Assembly: GCA_001802655.1 (NCBI GenBank)
Contig: MGZO01000113.1
Location: 29,798-44,797, forward strand
Length of the DNA stretch: 15,000 nt
Origin: Hydrogenophilales bacterium RIFOXYD1_FULL_62_11
GTDB taxonomy: Bacteria; Pseudomonadota; Gammaproteobacteria; Burkholderiales; Thiobacillaceae
Direction: 5' to 3'
In this document: positions 6,502-12,552 of the stretch, piece after piece
How the letters are laid out: each line of letters starts with the position of its first letter
Position numbering within the stretch: the stretch's first letter is position 1
The notes under the pieces: model-generated
Told to the model about the DNA's origin: nothing
The model's input: only the letters and a program-made list of their open reading frames with translations
Databases searched by the model: none
Program-made: the position numbers and the translations under genes

Positions 6502-6969
6502 ATGTACTCGAAAATGCTGATGGCGATGGACGAAAGCGACCTGTCGCGGCACACATTGCAACAGGCTATTGAACTGGCTCAGTCCCTTTCGGCCAGATTG
6601 CGCGTGGTGCATGTGATTGACATGAGCTGGCTGCCCATCGGCCCGGAAATCGCCATCGATACCACGGCGCTGAGTGCGGCCCGGCGCAGTGCGGGAAACA
6701 CGCTCATCGCAGTGGCGTGCGAAACCGCCAGGCTGGCTGGGATTGAGCTGGAAGCCGATCTGATCGAAACGGAAACGCTGGTCCAGCACGTTGCCGAGGC
6801 CATTGCGGGGGAGGCTACGCGCTGGGGCGCAGACCTGCTGGTAATGGGAACGCACGGTCGCCGCGGCTTTCAGTACCTCCTGCTCGGGAGCGTGGCCGAA
6901 CGAACGCTGAGGCACTCGTTGGTGCCGGTGCTGCTGATTCCTCCTGCCAAGGAAATGACAACCGCCTGA
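6502..6969 (+). CDS. Universal stress protein, UspA family
   Basis: A 155-residue single-domain Usp. It begins with the family's YSKMLMAMDESDLSR. The nucleotide site GTHGRRGFQYLLLGS (116-130) fits the G-2x-G-9x-G-(S/T) pattern of ATP-binding Usps, followed by VAERTLRHSLVPVLLIP (131-147). Such proteins bind ATP and help survival under starvation, oxidative or respiratory stress. I chose the ATG at 6502, preceded by GGGAG seven bases away, over an upstream in-frame ATG at 6391 that overlaps the aminotransferase gene. It lies 73 bases after the aminotransferase on the same strand and ends convergent with the minus-strand genes. Confidence 0.88.
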   Translation: MYSKMLMAMDESDLSRHTLQQAIELAQSLSARLRVVHVIDMSWLPIGPEIAIDTTALSAARRSAGNTLIAVACETARLAGIELEADLIETETLVQHVAEAIAGEATRWGADLLVMGTHGRRGFQYLLLGSVAERTLRHSLVPVLLIPPAKEMTTA

Positions 6970-7026
6970 TGGCTAAACGGGCATCGCGGTCCGCCCGCGT
7001 TCGCTCGTCCATCGCAAGGCAGGCGA

Positions 7027-7734
7027 TCACTCAGACATGGCATTAAAGCTGTCAATGCAGCGTTTGAGGTTTTCGGCGGCATTTTCCGGGTTGGACAGCT
7101 CGCACTCCCCTCCCACGGCAGCGGGTCGGGGTGGGACCGACGGGGTGGCCGCGCTTGCAACAATCGGATGGACGGCAGGCTTGATCGGGGCGGGCTTGGT
7201 GCCGACGGGTTTCTGCGCGGTGCCAGCCTGCTTGAGCTTTTGCTGGGCCGCAACCAGTTCGATCTGAAGCTGTTTTTTCTCCTGGCCGGACTGCAGCAGC
7301 ATCCCCGCCAGGGTGGCGGCGAGTGCAATCAGCATGACGCTGATGCCTGACACCCACACCCATTTGTTTGCAAGGACGGCACGCACGCGCCGACCTCGAC
7401 TTTCATCCACGGCTTCTTCCTCAGCGGCGGGTTCAAGCGCGCTGGCTTGAGGCGTTTCCTCGTCTGCTTCGGATTGTTCTGATTTGGGTGGCCGACGGAG
7501 TTTGCCCTTCAGGCGTGCAAACCAGCTGGTTTGCAGCACGGTCGTCTCAGCGACCGCGCTTGATTCCGCTTCTGCCTGAGGGTCTGGTGCTGGCTCCGGG
7601 TCGGCAGGGGACGTCGGCTCTTCCGGGATCGATGCGATCGGCTTGCGCCAAAAGGCCAGCCGGCCAAATCCGTGCACAAGTTTTGCGGTAAATCGATTCA
7701 AAAAAGGCCCCTTGCCAGTGCGCGTTGTTAACAT
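7027..7734 (-). CDS. Single-pass membrane protein of unknown function, acidic Pro/Glu-rich N-terminal half
   Basis: I do not recognise this 235-residue protein. Residues 35-113 are low-complexity and rich in Pro, Glu, Ala and Ser. One hydrophobic segment, about 125-147 (VWVSGISVMLIALAATLAGM), follows a basic stretch, so the N-terminal half is probably cytoplasmic. A short heptad-like stretch (150-170) follows, then a Pro/Ala linker, then a small C-terminal block with two cysteines (GECELSNPENAAENLKRC, 209-226), likely the conserved part. The ATG at 7734 lacks a ribosome site. A TTG at 7701 (224 residues) has AAGGGG six bases ahead and may be the true start. It lies 129 bases beyond ubiT on the same strand, so membership of the ubi operon is open. 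Confidence 0.6.
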   Translation of the reverse strand: MLTTRTGKGPFLNRFTAKLVHGFGRLAFWRKPIASIPEEPTSPADPEPAPDPQAEAESSAVAETTVLQTSWFARLKGKLRRPPKSEQSEADEETPQASALEPAAEEEAVDESRGRRVRAVLANKWVWVSGISVMLIALAATLAGMLLQSGQEKKQLQIELVAAQQKLKQAGTAQKPVGTKPAPIKPAVHPIVASAATPSVPPRPAAVGGECELSNPENAAENLKRCIDSFNAMSE

Positions 7735-7781
7735 AGCACGGTTGATAACGGCAAATGCAGAGCCAAATTAAGCGGCGAAGC

Positions 7782-7815
7782 GTGCCGGGCCAGGCGGCCA
7801 GGTGCTGCCCGGCAC
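7782..7815. repeat. 9-bp inverted repeat between ubiT and the membrane-protein gene
   Basis: GTGCCGGGC (7782-7790) and GCCCGGCAC (7807-7815) are exact reverse complements 16 bases apart. A second small hairpin, CCCGGT-TCG-ACCGGG, lies at 7832-7846. Neither is followed by a T run on the minus strand. They may stabilise the 3' end of the ubi transcript or slow polymerase. They are the main structure in this 129-base gap. Confidence 0.45.
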
Positions 7816-7863
7816 CTTGTGACCTGGCCAACCCGGTTCGACCGGGCGATAAATCGCGAATGT

Positions 7864-8316
7864 CTAAGCGCCCATCAAACGCTGCGCTGCATCTGCCAAT
7901 GGCTTGGGCAGGTGGTGCAATACCGACTCGGGGTCAAGCGCATCGAGCAGGTTTTTGATGGTGAGGCCGAGTTCGGTATCGCCTTCGCTTACCAAACGGC
8001 GGCTGAAGAACAGTGTATCGGGGTCTTCGCGCCGGCTGAGCAGCAGCAGGAAATCGCGGGCAGTCGCGCTGATGGTGAGATCGGGTGCGCCACGAATCGG
8101 CGCGAACCCGTGCTGGGTAACGGTGAAGCGCAGACTGAACCCGAGGTCTTTGACGCGGATGGCATAGCGCCGGCCAACCAGCGGCTGCCAGTCGAGTGTT
8201 TTGAGCGCAGGCCACAGCAGACGGTTTGCCAGCATTGAGAAAACCCGGCTAGGCGGCGCAACCGGAAGCTGGGTGACCAGCTTGGCCAAGGGTGCGGGGA
8301 AAACGAAATTCAACAT
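7864..8316 (-). CDS. ubiT: UbiT, SCP2-domain accessory protein of O2-independent ubiquinone synthesis
   Basis: A 150-residue protein with an SCP2 lipid-carrier domain over about residues 35-130. The most telling stretch is SEGDTELGLTIKNLLDAL (110-127), which closely resembles the E. coli UbiT (YhbT) motif. UbiT binds prenylated ubiquinone precursors and is required, with UbiU and UbiV, for ubiquinone synthesis without oxygen. AGGA eight bases before the ATG supports the start. It follows queD by 29 bases and is the last of the tightly packed genes that begin with yhcC. The presence of ubiU and ubiV in the same operon makes the assignment secure. Confidence 0.9.
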   Translation of the reverse strand: MLNFVFPAPLAKLVTQLPVAPPSRVFSMLANRLLWPALKTLDWQPLVGRRYAIRVKDLGFSLRFTVTQHGFAPIRGAPDLTISATARDFLLLLSRREDPDTLFFSRRLVSEGDTELGLTIKNLLDALDPESVLHHLPKPLADAAQRLMGA

Positions 8317-8345
8317 GGCTTCATTCCTGGAATCGGGTCGCCGCC

Positions 8346-8786
8346 TTAACGCACGGCGTCAGCCCAGTTATTGGGGGTTTCGTATAAACGCACCCGTTCC
8401 AGCCGCAGCTGGTTGCCGTAGGTGTCGAGGTAGGCCGCGTCGAGGAGGCGGAATGCTTCGGCGGCCAGGTTTTCTGCGGTCGGCACCACCGGCAGGACAA
8501 CCGTTTTATGGTCAGGCAGCGTTGCCAGAAACGACACTACGGCAAGATCGCCCTGGTACACCAGAAAGGCGTGGTCCCAATGGTTGACCAGCACGCTGTT
8601 GGCAATGTTTTTCACATCGGAAAAGTCCATCACCATGCCCTGCTCAGCCATTCCCTCGGTTTGGATGATCTCGCCGGACAGGGTGATTTCAATGGCATAA
8701 CGATGCCCGTGCACATGCCGGCATTGGCTGGCGTGATGGGGAATGCGGTGGCCGGCGTCGAATTCGAGTCTGCGCGTGATCAGCAT
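8346..8786 (-). CDS. queD: 6-carboxytetrahydropterin synthase family protein (QueD/PTPS-like)
   Basis: A 146-residue member of the 6-pyruvoyltetrahydropterin synthase family. QueD turns dihydroneopterin triphosphate into 6-carboxytetrahydropterin in queuosine synthesis. Zinc ligands His13 (FDAGHR), His26 and His28 (HGH) are present. Cys22, four residues before His26, matches the catalytic cysteine of QueD (C-x3-HGH). Asp71-His72 (WDHAFL) and Glu136 (LYETP) complete the site. No clear ribosome site precedes the ATG, which lies 18 bases after the ubiV stop, so coupling to ubiV is likely. No queE, queC or queF is visible. Its place between ubiV and ubiT is odd and raises the question of a pterin link to the pathway. 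Confidence 0.85.
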   Translation of the reverse strand: MLITRRLEFDAGHRIPHHASQCRHVHGHRYAIEITLSGEIIQTEGMAEQGMVMDFSDVKNIANSVLVNHWDHAFLVYQGDLAVVSFLATLPDHKTVVLPVVPTAENLAAEAFRLLDAAYLDTYGNQLRLERVRLYETPNNWADAVR

Positions 8787-8804
8787 TTCAGGTGTCCGGA
8801 CATA

Positions 8805-9698
8805 TCAGGCGTGTTGCTCCATGCTGTTTTCAAGGCCTGCGCGACCATGCCAGTAGCCATCGATAGCCTGTCCGGGCATAAGACGCGCCAATGCGCTGGC
8901 AGCCTTATGCTCGCCGGCCAACGCCGCATGGAAAGCGTCGACTACGCGTCCCATATGCCGCGACTGCGGCGACAGACGCAGGCTGGCGATGTTGAGTTCA
9001 CGCAGGGCGGACAGTTCGCCGATCAGATTGTAGACGCCGGCGGACTGCGTCTGGATGCCGTTGAGCGTCAGAAACGGCTCGCCTTCGCGGGTGGACAACA
9101 GCAAGCCGTCCGGATGGTCGAGGCAGCGGAACTGGCAATCGTCCTTGGGCAGGTTGTAGTGACGCGCGGTGAAGCAGCGCGCGGAATACGCCAGCGGCAA
9201 GCGGCCGTAGGCGAACACTTCGGTTTCCATCCCGGCCGGTGCGCGTTCGAGCAGCGATGCCAGCGTGGCGCGCGACATTTCCACCGGCGGCAGCCAGCGT
9301 TGCGCGCCCAGCCCGGCGAGCACGTCGAGCGTGTCGGGATTGTAGACATTGAGCGTGTGCCCGGCGACGAAGGGCACACCCGCCTCGGACAGCAGCCGCA
9401 CCGCGCCCCACTCGTTGGCTTCGACCTGAAAGCGGCCATCGCCGACGATACGGCGCAGCGTTTTGAGGTCGGATTCGGATTCGATCAGGGTCTGGCTGGC
9501 GAGCACCACCTGCTTGCCGGCAGCGGCGAGCTGCTCGGCGAGTGCCAGCCAGTCCGGCAGGCGCAGCAGGTGGCGGCGCGAGCACACCGTTTCACCCAGA
9601 TAGACCCGCGCGACCGGCCAGTTCGCGGCCTCGGCGTAAAACGCGAGCATGTCGTCGCGCGCCCAGTAATACAGCAACGGACCCAGACTCAGATTCAT
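8805..9698 (-). CDS. ubiV: UbiV, U32-family [4Fe-4S] protein for O2-independent ubiquinone hydroxylation
   Basis: A 297-residue U32 peptidase-like protein. Cys39 (GETVCSRR), Cys175 (ARCFTARHY), Cys188 and Cys192 (DDCQFRCLD) match the four [4Fe-4S] ligands of E. coli UbiV (39, 180, 193, 197), with the same spacing between the last three. It acts with UbiU as a heterodimer that hydroxylates ubiquinone precursors without O2. N-terminal SLGPLLYYW is the typical opening. ARHYNLPKDDCQFRC (178-192) is strongly conserved in the family. The gene is 60 bases after ubiU and 18 bases before queD. No strong ribosome site is seen. No U32 protease activity is expected. Confidence 0.95.
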   Translation of the reverse strand: MNLSLGPLLYYWARDDMLAFYAEAANWPVARVYLGETVCSRRHLLRLPDWLALAEQLAAAGKQVVLASQTLIESESDLKTLRRIVGDGRFQVEANEWGAVRLLSEAGVPFVAGHTLNVYNPDTLDVLAGLGAQRWLPPVEMSRATLASLLERAPAGMETEVFAYGRLPLAYSARCFTARHYNLPKDDCQFRCLDHPDGLLLSTREGEPFLTLNGIQTQSAGVYNLIGELSALRELNIASLRLSPQSRHMGRVVDAFHAALAGEHKAASALARLMPGQAIDGYWHGRAGLENSMEQHA

Positions 9699-9747
9699 TT
9701 CACAGGGGCTTCAAGTTACAAGATTCAAGGAAAAAGCGGATGCATCG

Positions 9748-9761
9748 CCGCTCACCGCTCA
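9748..9761. repeat. Two copies of the CCGCTCA heptamer at the ubiU stop
   Basis: CCGCTCA is repeated twice in tandem (9748-9754 and 9755-9761). The last three bases form the ubiU stop codon on the minus strand. The same heptamer occurs in five mixed copies before thiL (14589-14625). Confidence 0.5.
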
Positions 9762-10760
9762 CTTCCACGGCCGGTGATAGGCGCCGAGCGTATGGCTCTG
9801 CCCTTCCGACAGCTTGTTGAGTTCGGCCTGCCAGGCGGGCGTGGGCTTGAAGCTGTCGGCATTTTTCTTCACCGCGTCGATGGCGGCGCGCCAGACCTTC
9901 GTCACCTGCGTTACGTAGGCCGGGCTACGCTGGCGGCCTTCGATCTTGATCGCGGCGATGCCGATTTTCAGCATCTCGGGCAGCAGGTCGAGCGTGTTGA
10001 GGCTGGTGGGTTCCTCGATGGCGTAATAGGTTTCGCCGCCGACTTCGAAGCGGCCCTTGCACAGGGTCGGGTAGCCGGCCTTTTCGTTCTTGCCGTAGCG
10101 GTCGAGCAGCACGCCGTTGAGGCGCGATTCCAGCCCGGCTGGCGTGTCTGTCCACTGCACTGCTTTCGGCGGCGAGCACACACCCGCCGAGTTGGGTGAT
10201 TCGCCAGTGCAATACGAGGACAGCAGGCAACGCCCTTCGACCATCACGCACAGCCCGCCAAAGCCGAACAACTCGATCTCGACGTCGGTGTGCCGCACCA
10301 CGTTTTCCACCTGCGGCAGCGACAGCACGCGCGGCAGCACGGCGCGCTGGATGCCGAAGTGTTCGCGGTATAAATTCACCGCCTCGTAGCTGGTGGCCGA
10401 GCCTTGCACGGATAAATGCAGCCGCAGCTGCGGATGCTGCTTGACTGCGTAGCGCATCAATCCGGCGTCGGCAAGGATCACCGCGTCCATGCCGAGTTTG
10501 GCCGCGCGGTCGACCGCGCCGGTCCAGCGGCTCCAGCTGTCGGGCTGCGGATAGGTGTTGAGCGCGAGCAGCACGCGGCGGCCGCGGTCATGCGCGTAGC
10601 GCAGCCCCTCGGCGGCCTGTGCCTCGTCGAAATTGAGGCCGGGAAAGGCGCGCGCGTTGGTGTTGTCGCGAAAGCCCATGTAGACGGCGTCGGCGCCGTA
10701 GTCGATGGCGGCCTTGAGTGAAACCAGGCTTCCGGCCGGGCAGATCAGGTCAAGCGGCAT
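9759..10760 (-). CDS. ubiU: UbiU, U32-family [4Fe-4S] protein for O2-independent ubiquinone hydroxylation
   Basis: A 333-residue protein that reads almost colinear with E. coli UbiU (YhbU). It opens with LICPAGSLVSLKAAID (5-20), and GADAVYMG and NARAFPGLNF follow. The cluster ligands Cys171, Cys178, Cys195 and Cys234 keep the spacing of E. coli Cys169, 176, 193 and 232. EGRQRSPAYV (274-283) and the end LGAYHRPWK are also typical. It pairs with UbiV to install ring hydroxyls in ubiquinone precursors without O2. The ATG at 10760 is chosen because AAGGAGG stands six bases ahead; an upstream in-frame ATG at 10826 would add 22 unrelated residues from within yhcC. It overlaps the yhcC end by 11 bases. 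Confidence 0.96.
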   Translation of the reverse strand: MPLDLICPAGSLVSLKAAIDYGADAVYMGFRDNTNARAFPGLNFDEAQAAEGLRYAHDRGRRVLLALNTYPQPDSWSRWTGAVDRAAKLGMDAVILADAGLMRYAVKQHPQLRLHLSVQGSATSYEAVNLYREHFGIQRAVLPRVLSLPQVENVVRHTDVEIELFGFGGLCVMVEGRCLLSSYCTGESPNSAGVCSPPKAVQWTDTPAGLESRLNGVLLDRYGKNEKAGYPTLCKGRFEVGGETYYAIEEPTSLNTLDLLPEMLKIGIAAIKIEGRQRSPAYVTQVTKVWRAAIDAVKKNADSFKPTPAWQAELNKLSEGQSHTLGAYHRPWK

Positions 10761-11700
10761 GCAATTCCTCCTTCCAGATGTGCACCGCGCGCGCGCTCTG
10801 GCGGCTATCGCGACGTGCCAGTTCATTGGCGATGCCGTTCAAGATGTCCCATTTCTTGGCGCACCACGCGGGCGCCAGCAGGATGTCGGGCGAAGCGGTG
10901 CCGGTGACGCGGTGGTACAGCACCTGCCACGGCGTGCGCTCGATCAGGTCGGCGGCGATGCGCACATAGTCCGCTTCGGTCAGCGGTACGTATTCGCCGC
11001 GCTTCCATTCGATGGCCAGTTTGGTGTGTTTCACCACGTGCAGCGGATGCAGCTTGAGCCCGTCGACACCGACCTCAAGTACACGGTCGAGGCTGGCGTG
11101 GCTGTGGGACTCATCCTCGCCCGGCAGGCCGACGATCAGATGGCAACACACCGGGATGCCACGCGCCCGTGCTGCTTGTGTCGCGATTTCGTATTCGGCA
11201 AAGCCGTGGCCGCGGTTGACCCGCGCCAGCGTGGTGTCGAAGGCCGACTGCAGGCCCAGTTCCAGCCACACTTCGTGACCGCGCTCGCGGTATTCCGCCA
11301 GCAGATCCAGCACCGGCGACGGTACGCAATCGGGCCGCGTGCCGATCGACAGCCCCATCACATCGGGCGCTTCCAGTGCGGCGTCATAGAGCGCACGCAG
11401 TTCGTCCACGTGGGCGTAGGTGTTGGTGTAGGCCTGAAAATAGGCGATGAAGCGGCGCGCGCCGGTGCCCTTTGCAATGCGGCCACGCGCGCGCTCAAAC
11501 TGGTCGGCAAGCGGAACCTGATCACGCGCGCCCGGCGCGAAGGATTTGTTGTTGCAGAAGGTGCAGCCGCCAATGCCTTTGCTGCCGTCGCGGTTGGGGC
11601 AGGTAAAGCCGGCATCGAGCGCGATCTTGTGTACCCGTTCGCCATGCCGCTCCAGCATGGCACGGCCGAAGGTGTGGATGTGATCGGTGAGAACGCTCAC
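10750..11700 (-). CDS. yhcC: YhcC-type radical SAM protein (TIGR01212 family)
   Basis: A 316-residue radical SAM protein. The cluster motif is Cys34-x11-Cys46-x2-Cys49 (TCPNRDGSKGIGGCTFCNN), the long first spacing being typical of YhcC and related proteins. LIVGLPGEDESH (188-199) and LKLHPLHVVKHTKLA (215-229) are family blocks. Its reaction is not established. It starts with GTG at 11700, preceded by GAGG; an in-frame TGA just upstream rules out a longer form. It overlaps ubiU by 11 bases, so it is the first clear gene of the ubi operon, suggesting a role under the same anaerobic conditions (inference). The GTG also overlaps the stop of a possible leader ORF. Confidence 0.88.
   Translation of the reverse strand: MSVLTDHIHTFGRAMLERHGERVHKIALDAGFTCPNRDGSKGIGGCTFCNNKSFAPGARDQVPLADQFERARGRIAKGTGARRFIAYFQAYTNTYAHVDELRALYDAALEAPDVMGLSIGTRPDCVPSPVLDLLAEYRERGHEVWLELGLQSAFDTTLARVNRGHGFAEYEIATQAARARGIPVCCHLIVGLPGEDESHSHASLDRVLEVGVDGLKLHPLHVVKHTKLAIEWKRGEYVPLTEADYVRIAADLIERTPWQVLYHRVTGTASPDILLAPAWCAKKWDILNGIANELARRDSRQSARAVHIWKEELHAA
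10767..10773 (-). promoter_or_regulatory. Strong ribosome binding site of ubiU
   Basis: On the minus strand this reads AAGGAGG, six bases before the ubiU ATG and inside the last codons of yhcC. It decides the ubiU start and is the strongest such site in this operon, suggesting ubiU is translated independently at a high rate. Confidence 0.85.
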
Positions 11701-11795
11701 GCCGCCTCAGCCACCGACTCGATAGACAGCAAGTCGGACGTGGGGAACAGCACCGGATTACAGTTACTCACGGCAAAAGAACTTGGCGTTGTCAT
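11697..11795 (-). CDS. Possible 32-codon leader ORF upstream of yhcC
   Basis: An ATG at 11795 opens a 32-residue frame that ends with TGA overlapping the yhcC GTG (GTGA). It starts MTTPSSFAVSNC and ends SIESVAEAA. It would lie inside the yhcC leader, about 23 bases after the start expected from the extended -10 at 11825-11833. The ribosome site is weak (GAAAG). The precise stop-start overlap suggests a coupling peptide, or a remnant of a lost gene. I do not recognise the peptide. Confidence 0.35.
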   Translation of the reverse strand: MTTPSSFAVSNCNPVLFPTSDLLSIESVAEAA

Positions 11796-11824
11796 GCCGG
11801 TCTTTCAAGCATTACAGAGCGGCT

Positions 11825-11833
11825 ATTGTATCA
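11825..11833 (-). promoter_or_regulatory. Extended -10 promoter for the yhcC-ubiUV-queD-ubiT operon
   Basis: On the minus strand the site reads TGA-TACAAT, an extended -10 (TGn plus 5 of 6 consensus bases). No good -35 is found at 17 bases, as is common for extended -10 promoters. The start would be near 11818, leaving a leader of about 118 bases. I see no full FNR site (TTGAT-N4-ATCAA) here. Confidence 0.45.
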
Positions 11834-11889
11834 AATTAAGGATTTACACATCTTTAAGTAACACAATCGCTGGCGGTTGAACGCCGGGG

Positions 11890-11918
11890 TTCACCCACCC
11901 CGCCTAAACGCCTACAAT
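11890..11918 (+). promoter_or_regulatory. Sigma-70 promoter of the riboflavin operon
   Basis: TTCACC (11890-11895) and TACAAT (11913-11918) are 17 bases apart, matching the consensus at 4 of 6 and 5 of 6. Transcription would start near 11925, giving a leader of about 22 bases to the ribE ATG. That leaves no room for an FMN riboswitch. A small hairpin GGGGT-TCACCC-ACCCC (11886-11901) overlaps the -35. Confidence 0.5.
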
Positions 11919-11946
11919 GCCGGGTCTTTCTGCAGGCCTCCTCCGC

Positions 11947-12552
11947 ATGTTCACCGGCATTATTCAATCCATCGGCCACATCCACGAGTACGACGCGCGC
12001 GGCGCTGATGCGCGCATGGTCATTGCCGGCGGTGGGCTGGACTTTTCCGATGTGGCGCTGGGCGACAGCATTGCAGTGAACGGCGTCTGCCTGACTGTGG
12101 TGGTCCTGACGGCAGCCAGCTTCACGGTGGACGTATCCGCCGAAACCCTGCGCTGTACCGCAGGTTTCCTGCCCGGTGCCGAAGTCAACCTGGAAAAGGC
12201 ACTGCGCCTGGCAGACCGCCTCGGTGGCCATCTGGTATCGGGCCATGTCGACGGCGTCGGCACGGTGCACCGCTTTGTGCCGGCAGGCGAATCGCATTTG
12301 CTGGAAATCGACGCGCCAGCCGAACTCGCGCGCTACATTATTCGCAAAGGATCGATCACGGTGAACGGCGTGTCGCTGACGGTAAATGCTGTCGATGGCC
12401 CGCGTTTCGCGCTGAACCTGATACCACACACGCTGGAAATGACCACGCTCAAGCATTTGAAAACCGGCACCCGAGTCAACCTGGAAGTCGACATGATCGC
12501 GCGCTATGTCGAGCGCCTTTCGCTATTTACCCAAACAACGGACAAAGATTGA
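11947..12552 (+). CDS. ribE: Riboflavin synthase, alpha chain
   Basis: This 201-residue enzyme dismutates two 6,7-dimethyl-8-ribityllumazines to riboflavin and a pyrimidine that RibH reuses. It has the two repeated lumazine-binding barrels: MFTGII at the start, GDSIAVNGVCLTV (39-51) in the first, GGHLVSGHVDG (93-103) at the junction, KGSITVNGVSLTVN (134-147) in the second, and LIPHTLEMTTL (158-168). The family's usual MFTGI start fixes the ATG at 11947; an in-frame ATG at 11917 adds ten residues not seen in the family. No ribosome site is visible. The stop TGA shares one base with the ribBX ATG. Confidence 0.97.
   Translation: MFTGIIQSIGHIHEYDARGADARMVIAGGGLDFSDVALGDSIAVNGVCLTVVVLTAASFTVDVSAETLRCTAGFLPGAEVNLEKALRLADRLGGHLVSGHVDGVGTVHRFVPAGESHLLEIDAPAELARYIIRKGSITVNGVSLTVNAVDGPRFALNLIPHTLEMTTLKHLKTGTRVNLEVDMIARYVERLSLFTQTTDKD

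Noticed and set aside
6970..7026. Bidirectional terminator between the convergent usp and membrane-protein genes
   Set aside because: Only a 5-bp CGGGC/GCCCG stem is found and there is no T run in either direction.
8508..10199. 563-codon open frame on the plus strand
   Set aside because: It lies antisense to queD, ubiV and ubiU, which have intact family motifs. The peptide has no recognisable domain; long shadow frames are expected in GC-rich DNA.
11821..11834. FNR box at the ubi operon promoter
   Set aside because: Only the ATCAA half is present; the other half reads GGCTA instead of TTGAT.
10705..11880. 391-codon open frame on the plus strand
   Set aside because: It is antisense to yhcC and the ubiU start. 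The minus-strand radical SAM cysteine motif shows which strand codes.
11881..11946. FMN riboswitch before the riboflavin genes
   Set aside because: The conserved RFN sequence blocks are absent, and the likely leader is only about 22 bases.
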